This document shows positions 1 to 8,547 of a stretch of 64,000 nucleotides of DNA, piece by piece (within the stretch, counting starts at the first letter, position 1; each line of letters starts with the position of its first letter). A program made the translations under genes and the position numbers. The notes beneath the pieces are model-generated. The model was not told the DNA's origin and ran no database searches. It saw nothing but the letters and a program-made list of their open reading frames with translations. Source of the stretch: Pseudomonas sediminis (GTDB taxonomy: Bacteria > Pseudomonadota > Gammaproteobacteria > Pseudomonadales > Pseudomonadaceae); NCBI RefSeq assembly GCF_002741105.1, contig NZ_NIQU01000012.1:1-64000 (forward strand), written 5' to 3'.

Positions 1-504
1 ACCATCCGCGAGTGCCCGAAGGTGCTGCTGGAGTCCGGCAAGCTGACCATCATGCTGATGTTCATCATCGCCAACGCCATGCTCTTCGCCCACGTGCTGA
101 CCACCGAGCAGATTCCGCAGCAGATCACCGCCTGGGTGGTGGAGCTGGGTCTGCAGCCGTGGCAGTTCCTGCTGGTGGTGAACATCGTGCTGCTGGTGGC
201 CGGTGCCTTCATGGAGCCGTCGGCGATCATCCTGATCCTGGCGCCGATCCTGTTCCCGATCGCCATGCAGCTGGGCATCGACCCGATCCACCTGGGCATC
301 ATCATGGTGGTGAACATGGAGATCGGTTTGATCACGCCGCCAGTGGGGCTGAACCTGTTCGTCACCTCGGCGGTGACGGGGATGCCACTGACGGCAGTGA
401 TCCGCGCAGCGATGCCGTGGCTTATGCTGCTGCTGAGCTTCCTGATGATCATCACCTACATCCCGGCCGTGTCCATGGCCTTGCCAAATCTGCTTGGCAT
501 GTAA
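1..504 (+). CDS. dctM: TRAP transporter large permease, DctM type (5' end outside window)
   Basis: Only the last 167 residues are visible; the frame is open from base 1, so the gene begins upstream. The visible part holds several hydrophobic helices and the motif EIGLITPPVGLNLFVTS near the end, typical of the DctM/TRAP large permease family. These inner-membrane proteins import C4-dicarboxylates or related organic acids with a periplasmic DctP and a small DctQ subunit, driven by the sodium gradient. A strong terminator follows, so this is the last gene of its operon. The family call is firm; the substrate cannot be read from this fragment. Confidence 0.93.
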   Translation, partial: TIRECPKVLLESGKLTIMLMFIIANAMLFAHVLTTEQIPQQITAWVVELGLQPWQFLLVVNIVLLVAGAFMEPSAIILILAPILFPIAMQLGIDPIHLGIIMVVNMEIGLITPPVGLNLFVTSAVTGMPLTAVIRAAMPWLMLLLSFLMIITYIPAVSMALPNLLGM

Positions 505-550
505 GGGTTCGACCGAACGCTACTACTTCGGTACCTTGTGTACCTACTAC

Positions 551-577
551 GCCCGGCCTTAGTGCCGGGCTTTTTTT
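551..577 (+). terminator. Rho-independent terminator after dctM
   Basis: A 7-bp stem, GCCCGGC pairing with GCCGGGC, encloses a short loop and is followed by seven T residues. It lies 47 bases after the dctM stop codon. Confidence 0.9.
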
Positions 578-699
578 GTTCGAAACAATCTGACGAAAAG
601 TGCTGTAGCCATTTCGCCGACCACGCACACGGGCAAGACTGCCCAGAATTGCCGTGCCTGGCGTAAAGTCACCGCCAAGATCGTCAAGGAAACCGTTAC

Positions 700-1371
700 A
701 TGCTCAGACGCAGCCTGAAATCCGTCGTTACCACCTGGCTGACGGGCCTACTCGCGCTACTGCCGCTGGCGCTGACCCTGGCATTGCTTGCCTGGATATT
801 CAGCCTGCTCAATCGCCTGGTCGGACCTTCGACCCTGATCGGCCAATTGTTCGCAGCCCTCGGCCAACCCTTCTCCAGCAATAGTTATCTGGCTTATATG
901 CTGGGCAGTCTGGTGCTGCTGGCCAGCCTCTACCCACTTGGCCTGGCGGTACAACTGGGCTTGCGCCGCCCGCTGTCCTGGCTGATCGACCGCACCCTGC
1001 GGCGTACGCCGCTGATCGGCAATTTCTACAACCTGGCTGATCGATTCGTTGGCCTGCTGGACAAGAGCAAGAACCCCGATATCACCACCATGGCGCCGGT
1101 CTGGTGCTTCTTCGGCGGCGACGGCGCAGCGGTGCTCGCCCTGCGCCCGAGTTCGGAAAGCGTCGAACTGGAGGGCCGCCCCTACTGCGCCATCCTCATC
1201 CCCACCGCACCGATTCCGGTCGGTGGCGGCCTGCTTTACGTACCAGAAGAATGGATACGCCCCGCCGACATGGGCGTCGATCAACTGACCAGCATCTATG
1301 TGTCCATGGGGCTCACGCCACCCAGCAGGCGCAGCGTCGAGCAATCGCCGCCAGTGGTGATCAAGCCTTAA
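700..1371 (+). CDS. DUF502 family inner-membrane protein
   Basis: A 223-residue protein with two strongly hydrophobic segments (about residues 12-35 and 65-90), then a soluble domain with the motif RTPLIGNFYN near residue 100, a hallmark of the DUF502 family. The molecular function of DUF502 proteins is not established; plant relatives (COV1-like) act in membrane trafficking. The start has a good ribosome site (AAGGAAA, spacing about 8). The stop overlaps by four bases the stop of the convergent Lrp-type regulator. The length is normal for the family. Confidence 0.85.
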   Translation: MLRRSLKSVVTTWLTGLLALLPLALTLALLAWIFSLLNRLVGPSTLIGQLFAALGQPFSSNSYLAYMLGSLVLLASLYPLGLAVQLGLRRPLSWLIDRTLRRTPLIGNFYNLADRFVGLLDKSKNPDITTMAPVWCFFGGDGAAVLALRPSSESVELEGRPYCAILIPTAPIPVGGGLLYVPEEWIRPADMGVDQLTSIYVSMGLTPPSRRSVEQSPPVVIKP

Positions 1372-1835
1372 GTGAGCGGCAGGCTGGTGGTGGACTTGAT
1401 CTCCGATAACGCCACGATCGAGTTCACCTCCTGGATCCCTGGTACCAGCGACAGCTTCTCGAAGAAGAAGCGCTCATAGGCCTCGATATCGCGGGTGACG
1501 ATGCGCAGCATGAAGTCCACCGCACCCATCAGCACGTGACACTCCAGCACCTCGGGAAACTCGCGCATGGCTTCGGCGAACTCGGTTAGGTTGGAGCGCC
1601 CGTGGGCGTTGAGTTTGACCTGGGCGAACACCTGCGTATGCAGGCCGATGCGCTTGCGATCGAGCAGGGTCACCTGCTTGCGAATAACCCCTTCCTCCTT
1701 GAGCCGCTGGATACGTCGCCAGCAGGGCGACTGCGACAGACCGATACGCTCGGCGATCTCCGCCGTGGAGAGGCCTGCATCCTCCTGTAGCAAAGCAAGA
1801 ATGCGTTGATCGTAGGCATCCAGCGCAATGGACAT
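1368..1835 (-). CDS. Lrp/AsnC family transcriptional regulator
   Basis: A 155-residue protein with an N-terminal winged helix-turn-helix (about residues 5-60, motif GLSQSPCWRRIQRLKEEGVI) followed by the RAM ligand-binding, oligomerising domain (about 70-145). This is the classic Lrp/AsnC layout; members bind amino acids and regulate amino-acid metabolism or transport, often repressing themselves. The upstream region contains an inverted repeat that could be its own operator. Neighbours on either side do not show which amino acid it senses. Confidence 0.93.
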   Translation of the reverse strand: MSIALDAYDQRILALLQEDAGLSTAEIAERIGLSQSPCWRRIQRLKEEGVIRKQVTLLDRKRIGLHTQVFAQVKLNAHGRSNLTEFAEAMREFPEVLECHVLMGAVDFMLRIVTRDIEAYERFFFEKLSLVPGIQEVNSIVALSEIKSTTSLPLT

Positions 1836-1843
1836 AAAAATTC

Positions 1844-1868
1844 CTTACCAGCCTATTATTTAGGTAAG
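1844..1868. promoter_or_regulatory. Candidate operator of the Lrp-type regulator
   Basis: An inverted repeat, CTTACC and GGTAAG separated by 13 AT-rich bases, lies 9 bases upstream of the regulator start codon, between it and the divergent small gene. Autoregulation is common for Lrp/AsnC proteins, so an operator here is plausible; binding is inferred only. Confidence 0.4.
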
Positions 1869-1962
1869 TCTATCCACATAAACGCCATCAACACAGCAAA
1901 CCAGGCAGAACTTTTGCCGAAATAAGGCGGAAACTTAGGCAAAACCTGCCTGAGCTGCCACC

Positions 1963-2289
1963 ATGCCTGATACCACGCCGTTTCCGTCCGCCCATAATCG
2001 CCGCGATCCCTGGCAGGATCGCCCCGATGCCTGTGTCGAATACCAGCTGCGCACCGACGCCGAGGCCGACGTCATGTGCCGGCTACTCGGCCTGTTCGCG
2101 CAATTGCAGTTGCTCCCCGAAGCCCTGCACATGCAGCGCCTGCAAGATGACCTGCATATCAGTCTGCGCCTGCCCGGCATCTCGCTGCATCGAGCCGGCG
2201 TGCTGGCCCAGAAACTGCGCGGCCTGGTGTGCGTATGGGAGGTCACCTGGCAGCACCTGGATCACAACCTGGTGACGGAGGTGGCCTGA
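1963..2289 (+). CDS. Small conserved hypothetical protein
   Basis: A 108-residue soluble protein with no signal peptide or membrane segment and no motif I recognise. Reading frame, GC-rich third positions and strand fit a real gene divergent from the Lrp regulator. The middle (about residues 35-90) is rich in Leu, Gln and Arg and could form an alpha/beta domain similar in size to small regulatory domains such as ACT or RAM, but that is a guess. Its location suggests possible control by the neighbouring regulator. Confidence 0.55.
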   Translation: MPDTTPFPSAHNRRDPWQDRPDACVEYQLRTDAEADVMCRLLGLFAQLQLLPEALHMQRLQDDLHISLRLPGISLHRAGVLAQKLRGLVCVWEVTWQHLDHNLVTEVA

Positions 2290-2412
2290 AGCGGGCGTTC
2301 GATCACGTCGGGCACTTCGCCCTGGTGCCACTTTTCGGGCATCCTAGCTCGGCTAGAAGGTCGTTGAAGAACGACCTGCTACCCTTGTTCAGGCCGACCC
2401 CGAGGAGCCCGC

Positions 2413-4197
2413 ATGTCCGCCTTCACCGCCACTGCCCCCGACCGTGTACTGGATCTTGGCGACCTGCTGCGCGAGCTGGTGGCCCAGGGCCGGGTGGATC
2501 AGGATGTAGCTGAGCAGTGCCTGGCGATCCGCCGCAGCTCACTGAACAACGCCCAGCATCCACTGGAGTTTCTGGCCGCGCAGCAGGTGGACGATCAGCA
2601 AAGGCCGGGCAAGAAACTCGACCTGGAAACCCTCACCACCTGGCTGGCCAACTTCGCCGGGCAACCTTACTTGCGCATCGACCCGCTGAAGATCGACGTG
2701 CCGGCCATCACCCCGCTGATGTCCTACGCCTTCGCCCAGCGTCACAAGATCCTCGCCGTTGCAGTGGACAGCGAAAGCGTCACCATCGCCAGCAGCCAGC
2801 CGCTGGTGCATAGCTGGGAAGCCAACCTGGTGCACGTGCTCAAGCGCCCGATCAAGCGCGTGGTAGCCAACCCCAGCGACATTCAGCGCTTCACCACCGA
2901 GTTCTATCGCCTGGCCCGCTCGGTCAGCGGCGCCACCGCCACCGACCAGAAGGTCAGCGGCGTTGGCAACTTCGAACAACTGCTCAGCCTCGGCGCCCAG
3001 GACCAGGAGCCGGACGCCAACGATGCGCACATCGTCAACATCGTCGACTGGCTGTTCCAGTACGCCTTCCAGCAACGCGCCAGCGATATTCATATCGAGC
3101 CGCGCCGCGAACAGGGCACCGTGCGCTTTCGCATTGACGGCGTGCTACACACCGTCTACCAGTTCCCCGCGCAGGTCACCATGGCAGTGGTCAGCCGCCT
3201 GAAGAACCTCGGCCGCATGAACATCGCCGAGAAGCGCAAACCGCAGGATGGCCGGGTCAAGACCAAGACCCCGGATGGCAACGAAGTGGAGTTGCGCCTA
3301 TCTACCCTGCCGACCGCCTTCGGCGAGAAGATGGTGATGCGTATCTTCGACCCGGAAGTGCTGCTGAAGAGCCCGGATCAACTCGGTTTTTCTCCCGAGG
3401 ACCTGCGCCGCTGGGCCAGCATGACCAGCCAGCCCAACGGCATCATCCTGGTTACCGGCCCCACCGGCTCGGGCAAGACCACCACGCTCTACACCACCCT
3501 CAAGCAGCTGGCGACCGAGGAGGTGAACGTCTGCACCATCGAAGACCCGATCGAGATGATCGAAGGTGCCTTCAACCAGATGCAGGTGCAGCACAACATC
3601 GACCTGAACTTCGCCAGCGGTGTGCGCGCGCTGATGCGCCAGGACCCGGACATCATCATGGTCGGCGAGATCCGCGACCTGGAAACCGCGGAGATGGCCA
3701 TCCAGGCAGCGCTGACCGGCCACCTGGTGCTGTCCACCCTGCACACCAACGATGCCCCCAGCGCTATCACCCGCCTGCTCGAACTGGGCGTGCCGCACTA
3801 CCTGCTCAAGGCCACCATCCTCGGCGTCATGGCCCAGCGCCTGGTGCGTACCCTGTGCCCGCACTGCAAGGCGCCCGTGCAACTGGACGAAGACACCTGG
3901 AACGGTCTGACCCGGCCCTGGAGCTCGCCGCCGCCGAGTCAGGCGCATCACGCCGTCGGCTGCCTGGAATGCCGCGAAACCGGCTACCGGGGTCGCGCTG
4001 GCGTCTACGAGATCATGCTGATCAACGATGCCATCAAGCCACTGATCAACGCTGACACCGACCTTACCGCCCTGCGCCGCGCCGCGTTCAAGGACGGCAT
4101 GCGCAGCCTGCGTCTGTCCGGCGCGCAGAAGGTCGCAGCTGGGCTGACCACCATCGAGGAAGTGCTACGCGTCACTCCACAGAGCGAGCAACGCTGA
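2413..4197 (+). CDS. GspE/PilB-type secretion ATPase (orphan)
   Basis: A 594-residue traffic ATPase. An N-terminal MshEN/T2SSE_N-like region (about 1-170) precedes the hexameric motor. Walker A GPTGSGKTT is at residues 349-357, the Walker B/His-box stretch DPDIIMVGEIRDLETAEMA begins at 411, and a CxxC...CxxC zinc site uses C482/C485 and C517/C520. Such enzymes drive assembly of type II secretion pseudopili or type IV pili from the cytoplasmic face. No pilin, GspF, GspD or other secretion gene lies nearby, so it is an orphan that must act with components encoded elsewhere. The exact system (Gsp, Pil or Msh) cannot be assigned from context. Confidence 0.92.
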   Translation: MSAFTATAPDRVLDLGDLLRELVAQGRVDQDVAEQCLAIRRSSLNNAQHPLEFLAAQQVDDQQRPGKKLDLETLTTWLANFAGQPYLRIDPLKIDVPAITPLMSYAFAQRHKILAVAVDSESVTIASSQPLVHSWEANLVHVLKRPIKRVVANPSDIQRFTTEFYRLARSVSGATATDQKVSGVGNFEQLLSLGAQDQEPDANDAHIVNIVDWLFQYAFQQRASDIHIEPRREQGTVRFRIDGVLHTVYQFPAQVTMAVVSRLKNLGRMNIAEKRKPQDGRVKTKTPDGNEVELRLSTLPTAFGEKMVMRIFDPEVLLKSPDQLGFSPEDLRRWASMTSQPNGIILVTGPTGSGKTTTLYTTLKQLATEEVNVCTIEDPIEMIEGAFNQMQVQHNIDLNFASGVRALMRQDPDIIMVGEIRDLETAEMAIQAALTGHLVLSTLHTNDAPSAITRLLELGVPHYLLKATILGVMAQRLVRTLCPHCKAPVQLDEDTWNGLTRPWSSPPPSQAHHAVGCLECRETGYRGRAGVYEIMLINDAIKPLINADTDLTALRRAAFKDGMRSLRLSGAQKVAAGLTTIEEVLRVTPQSEQR

Positions 4198-4846
4198 CGC
4201 TCGCGCAATCGCGGTAGCGCTCATCGCTTATCTGAGGATGCCAGGCGAACAGGTACTGGCCGTCCTTGAGCTGATCCACCAGTACACCAATCACCTCCTG
4301 CTGCACCGCCGGACAGCCCAGGCTGCGCCCCATACGCCCATATTTCTGCGCCCATGTCGGCGCCACGTAATCAGCACCATGGATCACCAGTGCACGGGCA
4401 CGCGCCTGATCATTGAGGCCGGGCTCCAGACCATCGAGGCGCAGCGAATGCCCATGCCGCCCCTTGTAGCTTTCAGCGCCACGAAAAAGACCGAGGCTGG
4501 ACTGATTACTGCCAGGCTGATTGGAGAAATGCTCGGCAAACAATTCACCAGACTGGCGACCATGGGCAACGAACTCACGCTGCAGCAGACGCCCGTGCGT
4601 CAGATCGAAAACCCATAGGCGCCGCTCCAGCGAAGAGCGCGAGTAATCGATCACGGCTAACCGCCTGCCTTCACCCGCACCTTCGCGCTCGGCGCACCGC
4701 AGCGCCTGTAGCGCTCCCTGCAACGCACGCGGCTCCAACTGCGGCGCTGCACGGTGCAGGGCATTCAGGAGCTCACCGGCCACCGCGCCCTGTCCGGCCA
4801 GCAACAGAGCGGCAAGCAAAAACGCCATCAGTGAACGCGTAAACAT
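4172..4846 (-). CDS. Periplasmic murein L,D-transpeptidase catalytic-domain protein
   Basis: A 224-residue protein that opens with a signal peptide (MFTRSLMAFLLAALLLAG, cleavage near residue 25). The start at 4846 was chosen over an in-frame start 36 bases upstream because it places the signal peptide at the N-terminus and has a GGAG-like ribosome site. The C-terminal half carries an HGADYV stretch and GRSLGCPAV, with C178 as probable nucleophile, matching the YkuD_2-type L,D-transpeptidase family that acts on peptidoglycan peptides in the periplasm. Its 3' end overlaps the convergent ATPase gene by 26 bases. Substrate and partner are unknown. Confidence 0.85.
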   Translation of the reverse strand: MFTRSLMAFLLAALLLAGQGAVAGELLNALHRAAPQLEPRALQGALQALRCAEREGAGEGRRLAVIDYSRSSLERRLWVFDLTHGRLLQREFVAHGRQSGELFAEHFSNQPGSNQSSLGLFRGAESYKGRHGHSLRLDGLEPGLNDQARARALVIHGADYVAPTWAQKYGRMGRSLGCPAVQQEVIGVLVDQLKDGQYLFAWHPQISDERYRDCASVSVARSVE

Positions 4847-5011
4847 GCCCTGGCTCCCACGGATGGCCTGGCATCTGCCCACCTTGCGAAGGGGTCGGCG
4901 GCAGAGCCCGGACGACTGTGCTTAGATTGATTGATCTGGCAATGGAGTCTATGCGATGCACACCGAAGGGCGATCAGCGAACAGTCTGAGTATGGGTAGC
5001 CACGCCTTCCC

Positions 5012-5266
5012 ATGATCACCTACCTGCAACATCTGTCGTTCTGGGACTGGCTGGCCCTGGCCACCCTGCTGCTGATTCTCGAGGTGTTCGGCGCCGGAGG
5101 CTACTTGCTATGGATGGGCCTGGTGGCCATCGCGGTCGGTGCACTGACTTATCTGTTCCCGGACCTGCCCTGGGTTTGGCAATTTCTGCTGTTCGGCGCA
5201 CTGGCAATACTCTCGGCATTGCTCTGGTGGCGTCACCAGCAGCGGGCGCGCAAGCTCAGCAACTGA
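5012..5266 (+). CDS. Short NfeD-like inner-membrane protein (possibly truncated)
   Basis: An 84-residue protein made almost entirely of two or three membrane helices (about 14-32, 35-52, 56-74), with LEVFGAGGYLLWMGL resembling the transmembrane part of NfeD proteins. The usual soluble OB-fold domain of about 60 residues is absent. After the stop, another frame reads ATGHRLQGTTNGLRDS and then stops, faintly recalling the start of that missing domain. NfeD proteins partner with SPFH/stomatin proteins, but no such gene is adjacent. There is no strong ribosome site. It is either a short family variant or a frameshifted remnant. Confidence 0.6.
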   Translation: MITYLQHLSFWDWLALATLLLILEVFGAGGYLLWMGLVAIAVGALTYLFPDLPWVWQFLLFGALAILSALLWWRHQQRARKLSN

Positions 5267-5354
5267 TCAGCCTGGCAACCGGCCATCGCCTGCAAGGAAC
5301 CACCAACGGCTTGCGCGACTCCTAGAAGAGGAACCACCCCTAAGGAGTTTCATC

Positions 5355-5684
5355 ATGCGTGTAACGAGCCGTGCCGCACTGGCGTTCAGTGCCTTTCTGA
5401 TCGCCCAGACCGCAGCAGCCGATGGCATGCTGCGCGACATTCTTTCGTCAGGCGCAACCACCGCCTCGACCTACCTGACCTTCAAGGATCGCAAGCTGGT
5501 CGCCGCGGCCGAAGAGGACGCCAGCAGCTTCGTCGCCAGTAACGGCGAAATCCGCGGCCCGCACCTGGAGGCCGCGATGCAGCGACTGCGCAGCGCCAAC
5601 CCGCAGTTGCAGGAAGCCGACGACATGGCGCTGGCCAGCGCCATTCTCGCGACTTCGGCAGCACCAGCTGACACCCCACGCTGA
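5355..5684 (+). CDS. DUF2388 family exported protein
   Basis: A 109-residue protein with a clear signal peptide (cleavage after QTAAA, about residue 22), then a small mature domain with SSGATTASTYLTF near the start and LASAILATSA near the end. This is the DUF2388 family, found chiefly in Pseudomonas, of unknown function and presumed periplasmic. The ribosome site is AAGGAG, 7 bases before ATG. A strong bidirectional terminator follows. The family assignment is from memory of its small conserved sequence. Confidence 0.82.
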   Translation: MRVTSRAALAFSAFLIAQTAAADGMLRDILSSGATTASTYLTFKDRKLVAAAEEDASSFVASNGEIRGPHLEAAMQRLRSANPQLQEADDMALASAILATSAAPADTPR

Positions 5685-5704
5685 GCCGTCACCAGCCGTC
5701 CATA

Positions 5705-5739
5705 AAAAATGCCCGCATCCATAGGATGCGGGCATTTTT
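5705..5739. terminator. Bidirectional terminator between the DUF2388 gene and the porin
   Basis: A perfect 16-bp stem, AAAAATGCCCGCATCC paired with its complement around a 3-base loop, has A-run and T-run flanks on both sides. It can therefore end both convergent transcripts. Confidence 0.93.
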
Positions 5740-5789
5740 GATTGGCTTTCGGGACTCAGGCCTTGGCAGGCCTCCCAAAACCTCTCGCC

Positions 5790-7040
5790 TTACATCAGCG
5801 GCAGGGTGTAGCTGACGATCAGGCGGTTTTCGTCGATATTACGGCTGAAGTTGTTTCGCATAGTAGCGTTACGCCAGCGAACACCAAGGTTTTTCAAAGC
5901 ACCTTCTTGGAAGACATAAGCGATGTCTGTGTTGCGTTCCCATTCGCGCCCCTCGGAAACACCAGCACCACGATCGATGTTGTCACCGGTCAGGTAGCGG
6001 GTCATGAAGGTCAGGCCAGGGATGCCAATGGAAGCGAAGTTAAAGTCGTAACGAGCCTGCCAAGACTTCTCGTCCTTGGCAGCGAAGTTACCGATCTGAA
6101 CGTAGTTGACCAGGAACGGATCGGTACCACCGACATAGGCAAAGCCAGTATCGCCGTCCATCTGCTGGTAACCGATACCGAACGAGTGACCACTCAGCGC
6201 ATAGGTAACCATGGCACCGAAGGCTTTGTTATCGACGTTACTTTGGCCATCATCGGTGGAGCGCGCGTAACGCAGATCAGTTTTCAAGCTCTGCTTGTCG
6301 CCCAAGGGCAGCACATGCACGAGATTGAAGGAGTGCTGCTTGTACATGTCTTCCAGGTTGGAATAGTAGTAACCAGCAGTCAGGTCGTTGGTCAGCTTGT
6401 AGTTACCGCCCGCGAAGATGAACTCGTTGCTCTGGTTCACGCCCTTGAACTGAATGCCACTGAACGAGTAGGTGTTCAGCGTCATGTCTTCATAATCTTG
6501 CGAGTTGCGGTTATTCACCTCATCCAAATAACCAGCGTCCAGTGTCAGACCTTCGATCTCCTGAGAAACCAAGTTACCGCCACGGAAAATCTGCGGAAGC
6601 AAACGGCTGTCGCTGGAGCCGATCGCCTGGTTTTTGAACTGCATATGACCAACACGCAGAGTGCTGTTGGAAACCTTGGCTTTGGCCGCTACAGCGAGGC
6701 CAGAGTAATTGTCCTGAGAACCACCCGAAGAGCGGTCAGGGACCAGCAGACCACTGCCTGCGGTGCCATCACCCGAGTCCAGCTTGAAGCCATACATACC
6801 AATGGCATCAGCACCAAAACCAACGGTGCCTTCAGTGAAGCCAGAGTTCATACGCAGAATGAAACCCTGCGCCCACTCTTCTTGCTTGGACTGACCTGCA
6901 CCTTCACGGAAATCACGGTTGAAATAGAAGTTACGCGCTTCCAGGCTGACCTTGGTGTCACCGATCAGGTCGGCGGACGCTACTTGGCTCAGGCCCAGGG
7001 TGCTGGCGGCTACGGCCAGTGCCAGGGAGGTCTTTCTCAT
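5790..7040 (-). CDS. OprD-family outer-membrane porin, OprE-like
   Basis: A 416-residue precursor: signal peptide (MRKTSLALAVAAS, cleavage after VASA), then an 18-strand-type OprD barrel ending in a terminal hydrophobic strand (YTLPLM). The start at 7040 follows a GGAGAGAAAC ribosome site and removes 34 implausible upstream residues. OprD-family porins pass small organic or amino acids. Its position next to a PAS-GGDEF gene and desA matches, from memory, P. aeruginosa PA0291 (oprE), hence OprE-like; the substrate is not determined. It is clearly different from the other two porins in the window, which resemble each other. Confidence 0.88.
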   Translation of the reverse strand: MRKTSLALAVAASTLGLSQVASADLIGDTKVSLEARNFYFNRDFREGAGQSKQEEWAQGFILRMNSGFTEGTVGFGADAIGMYGFKLDSGDGTAGSGLLVPDRSSGGSQDNYSGLAVAAKAKVSNSTLRVGHMQFKNQAIGSSDSRLLPQIFRGGNLVSQEIEGLTLDAGYLDEVNNRNSQDYEDMTLNTYSFSGIQFKGVNQSNEFIFAGGNYKLTNDLTAGYYYSNLEDMYKQHSFNLVHVLPLGDKQSLKTDLRYARSTDDGQSNVDNKAFGAMVTYALSGHSFGIGYQQMDGDTGFAYVGGTDPFLVNYVQIGNFAAKDEKSWQARYDFNFASIGIPGLTFMTRYLTGDNIDRGAGVSEGREWERNTDIAYVFQEGALKNLGVRWRNATMRNNFSRNIDENRLIVSYTLPLM

Positions 7041-7060
7041 TATGTTTCTCTCCAGTGTGT

Positions 7061-7174
7061 TTAAGGTGACGCATCGTCCGGCGCAGACTTCGGCACGAAG
7101 AGGCAGGCCAGAACGAATAGGGCACACACACCCATGAGCCATGGCAGGGCAAAGCCGGGCTCGAATGGGCGCAT
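7061..7174 (-). CDS. Possible 37-residue membrane peptide upstream of the porin
   Basis: A short frame starts at ATG 7174 and reads MRPFEPGFALPWLMGVCA, continuing through a hydrophobic stretch (about residues 10-28) to a TAA 20 bases before the porin start. It has one plausible transmembrane helix and would share the porin transcript. No convincing ribosome site is visible, so it may be only part of the long porin leader. Confidence 0.3.
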   Translation of the reverse strand: MRPFEPGFALPWLMGVCALFVLACLFVPKSAPDDASP

Positions 7175-7418
7175 GAAAAATTCAGGAAGAACGAAACAAC
7201 GGCGAACGCAGCGGGACGGCCGGAATGAGGCGGGCAGAGTGGCGCATGGTGAGTGCTCTCGTCGTTGTTATTGTGCGCCGACATCCTAGCCGGCATCTTG
7301 CGGGGCCTATGCAGATAGCGCGCCAGCTTGGCAAAGTCGACGCACAAGGCTTCTAGAACAGTAGGTTACATTTTTTCGACGAGTCGGTGGCTAACCGATG
7401 ACAGTAGATGATCGGCAA

Positions 7419-7454
7419 TTTTCCGCCCATGACAACCAGCTCTCAGGCGGAAAA
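7419..7454 (-). terminator. Hairpin after the PAS-GGDEF gene
   Basis: A 9-bp perfect inverted repeat, TTTTCCGCC with GGCGGAAAA, spans an 18-base loop just past the stop of the minus-strand PAS-GGDEF gene. It lacks a clean T-run, so termination is possible rather than certain. Confidence 0.4.
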
Positions 7455-7464
7455 TCGCCAACCA

Positions 7465-8448
7465 TCACCCTAGCACGATCTGATTCTTGCCTTGGCGCTT
7501 GGCCATGTACATCGCGGCATCGGCACGTGCATAGAGCGCGTCGAGACTGACATCAGTGGCCAGCAGGCTGGTCAGGCCCTGACTGACTGTAATGCCGAAG
7601 TGCCGACCTTCATGCTGGAAACCGAGGCGTTGCACCTCGCGCTGCAGCCGTTCAGCCACCTGCAATGCCACATCCTGCTCACAGCCGGGGAACAGCGCCG
7701 CGAACTCCTCACCACCGATACGCCCGAACAGATCGCCGCGCCTCAAAGTGTTGCTGCCGCACTGCGCCAGGCGCCGCAACACCTCGTCGCCGATCTGGTG
7801 GCCGTACTGGTCATTGATCTTCTTGAAGTCATCGAGATCGAGCAGCAGGAAGGCCAGCGGGCTGCCGAACTTGCGCGCGTGCTCGAACTCACGGCGGGCG
7901 CACTCGAAGAAGTGCCGGCGGTTGCTGCTCTGGGTCAGCACATCGGTGGTTGCCAGGCGATGTAACTCGCCCTCCAGGCGCTTCTTCTCGGTGATGTCTT
8001 CGGCAATACCGACGATCACATGCCCCTGCTCGGTGCCCAGTTGGGGGCTGACGAAACACTTGTCGCTGAGCCAGCGCAATTGGCCATCGGCGCGAATGAT
8101 GCGGTACTCACGCGACTCCACCGCGCCAGTTTCCAATACCTTGGCCAGGCTTTCGGCGGCGTAGTCGATATCGTCGGGATAGATGCTGTTGCGCCACTCG
8201 CCATAGTCGGCCAACAGTAGCGCGGCAGAACGGCCAAAGATTCGCTCATAAGCAGGACTGACATAAATCATCCGCTGCTCGCTCCAGTCAAAGGCCCAGA
8301 GCACGGCATTGACGCTGCCAAGCAAGCTACTGAACAGCTGCTCGCGAACACCCAGACGCTCTACTTCGGCACGGCTGTGCAGTAGAGCCAAGGTCAGTTC
8401 TTCCAACTCGGAAACAGCCTTGCCTTGATCGTCCATTACAGCGGCCAT
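7465..8448 (-). CDS. PAS-GGDEF diguanylate cyclase
   Basis: A 327-residue cytoplasmic protein: a short coiled N-terminus, one PAS/PAC sensor domain (about 30-150), then a GGDEF domain with the intact catalytic signature GGEEF at residues 245-249. It should make c-di-GMP from two GTP in response to the PAS signal. No membrane segment is present. The start is uncertain; in-frame ATG codons lie at 8466, 8448 and 8436, and the longest frame would run into the terminator of the upstream gene. The position between porin and desaturase matches PA0290 of P. aeruginosa, from memory. Confidence 0.9.
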   Translation of the reverse strand: MAAVMDDQGKAVSELEELTLALLHSRAEVERLGVREQLFSSLLGSVNAVLWAFDWSEQRMIYVSPAYERIFGRSAALLLADYGEWRNSIYPDDIDYAAESLAKVLETGAVESREYRIIRADGQLRWLSDKCFVSPQLGTEQGHVIVGIAEDITEKKRLEGELHRLATTDVLTQSSNRRHFFECARREFEHARKFGSPLAFLLLDLDDFKKINDQYGHQIGDEVLRRLAQCGSNTLRRGDLFGRIGGEEFAALFPGCEQDVALQVAERLQREVQRLGFQHEGRHFGITVSQGLTSLLATDVSLDALYARADAAMYMAKRQGKNQIVLG

Positions 8449-8502
8449 CCGTCCTTCGCCTCGCATTGAAATTGAGCATAGTGCGAGCCGTTGGACAAAC
8501 AC

Positions 8503-8529
8503 AAAGGCCCGCCAGTTCGGCGGGCCTTT
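8503..8529 (-). terminator. Terminator of the desaturase gene
   Basis: An 11-bp perfect stem, AAAGGCCCGCC with GGCGGGCCTTT, around a 5-base loop lies 19 bases past the desA-like stop on the minus strand. The A/T ends of the stem supply a short T-tract. Confidence 0.8.
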
Positions 8530-8547
8530 GCTTGTAACGAGCGGCGG

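Noticed and set aside
5742..7064. A 440-codon plus-strand open frame
   Set aside because: Antisense to the OprE-like porin, which has a signal peptide, barrel pattern and ribosome site.
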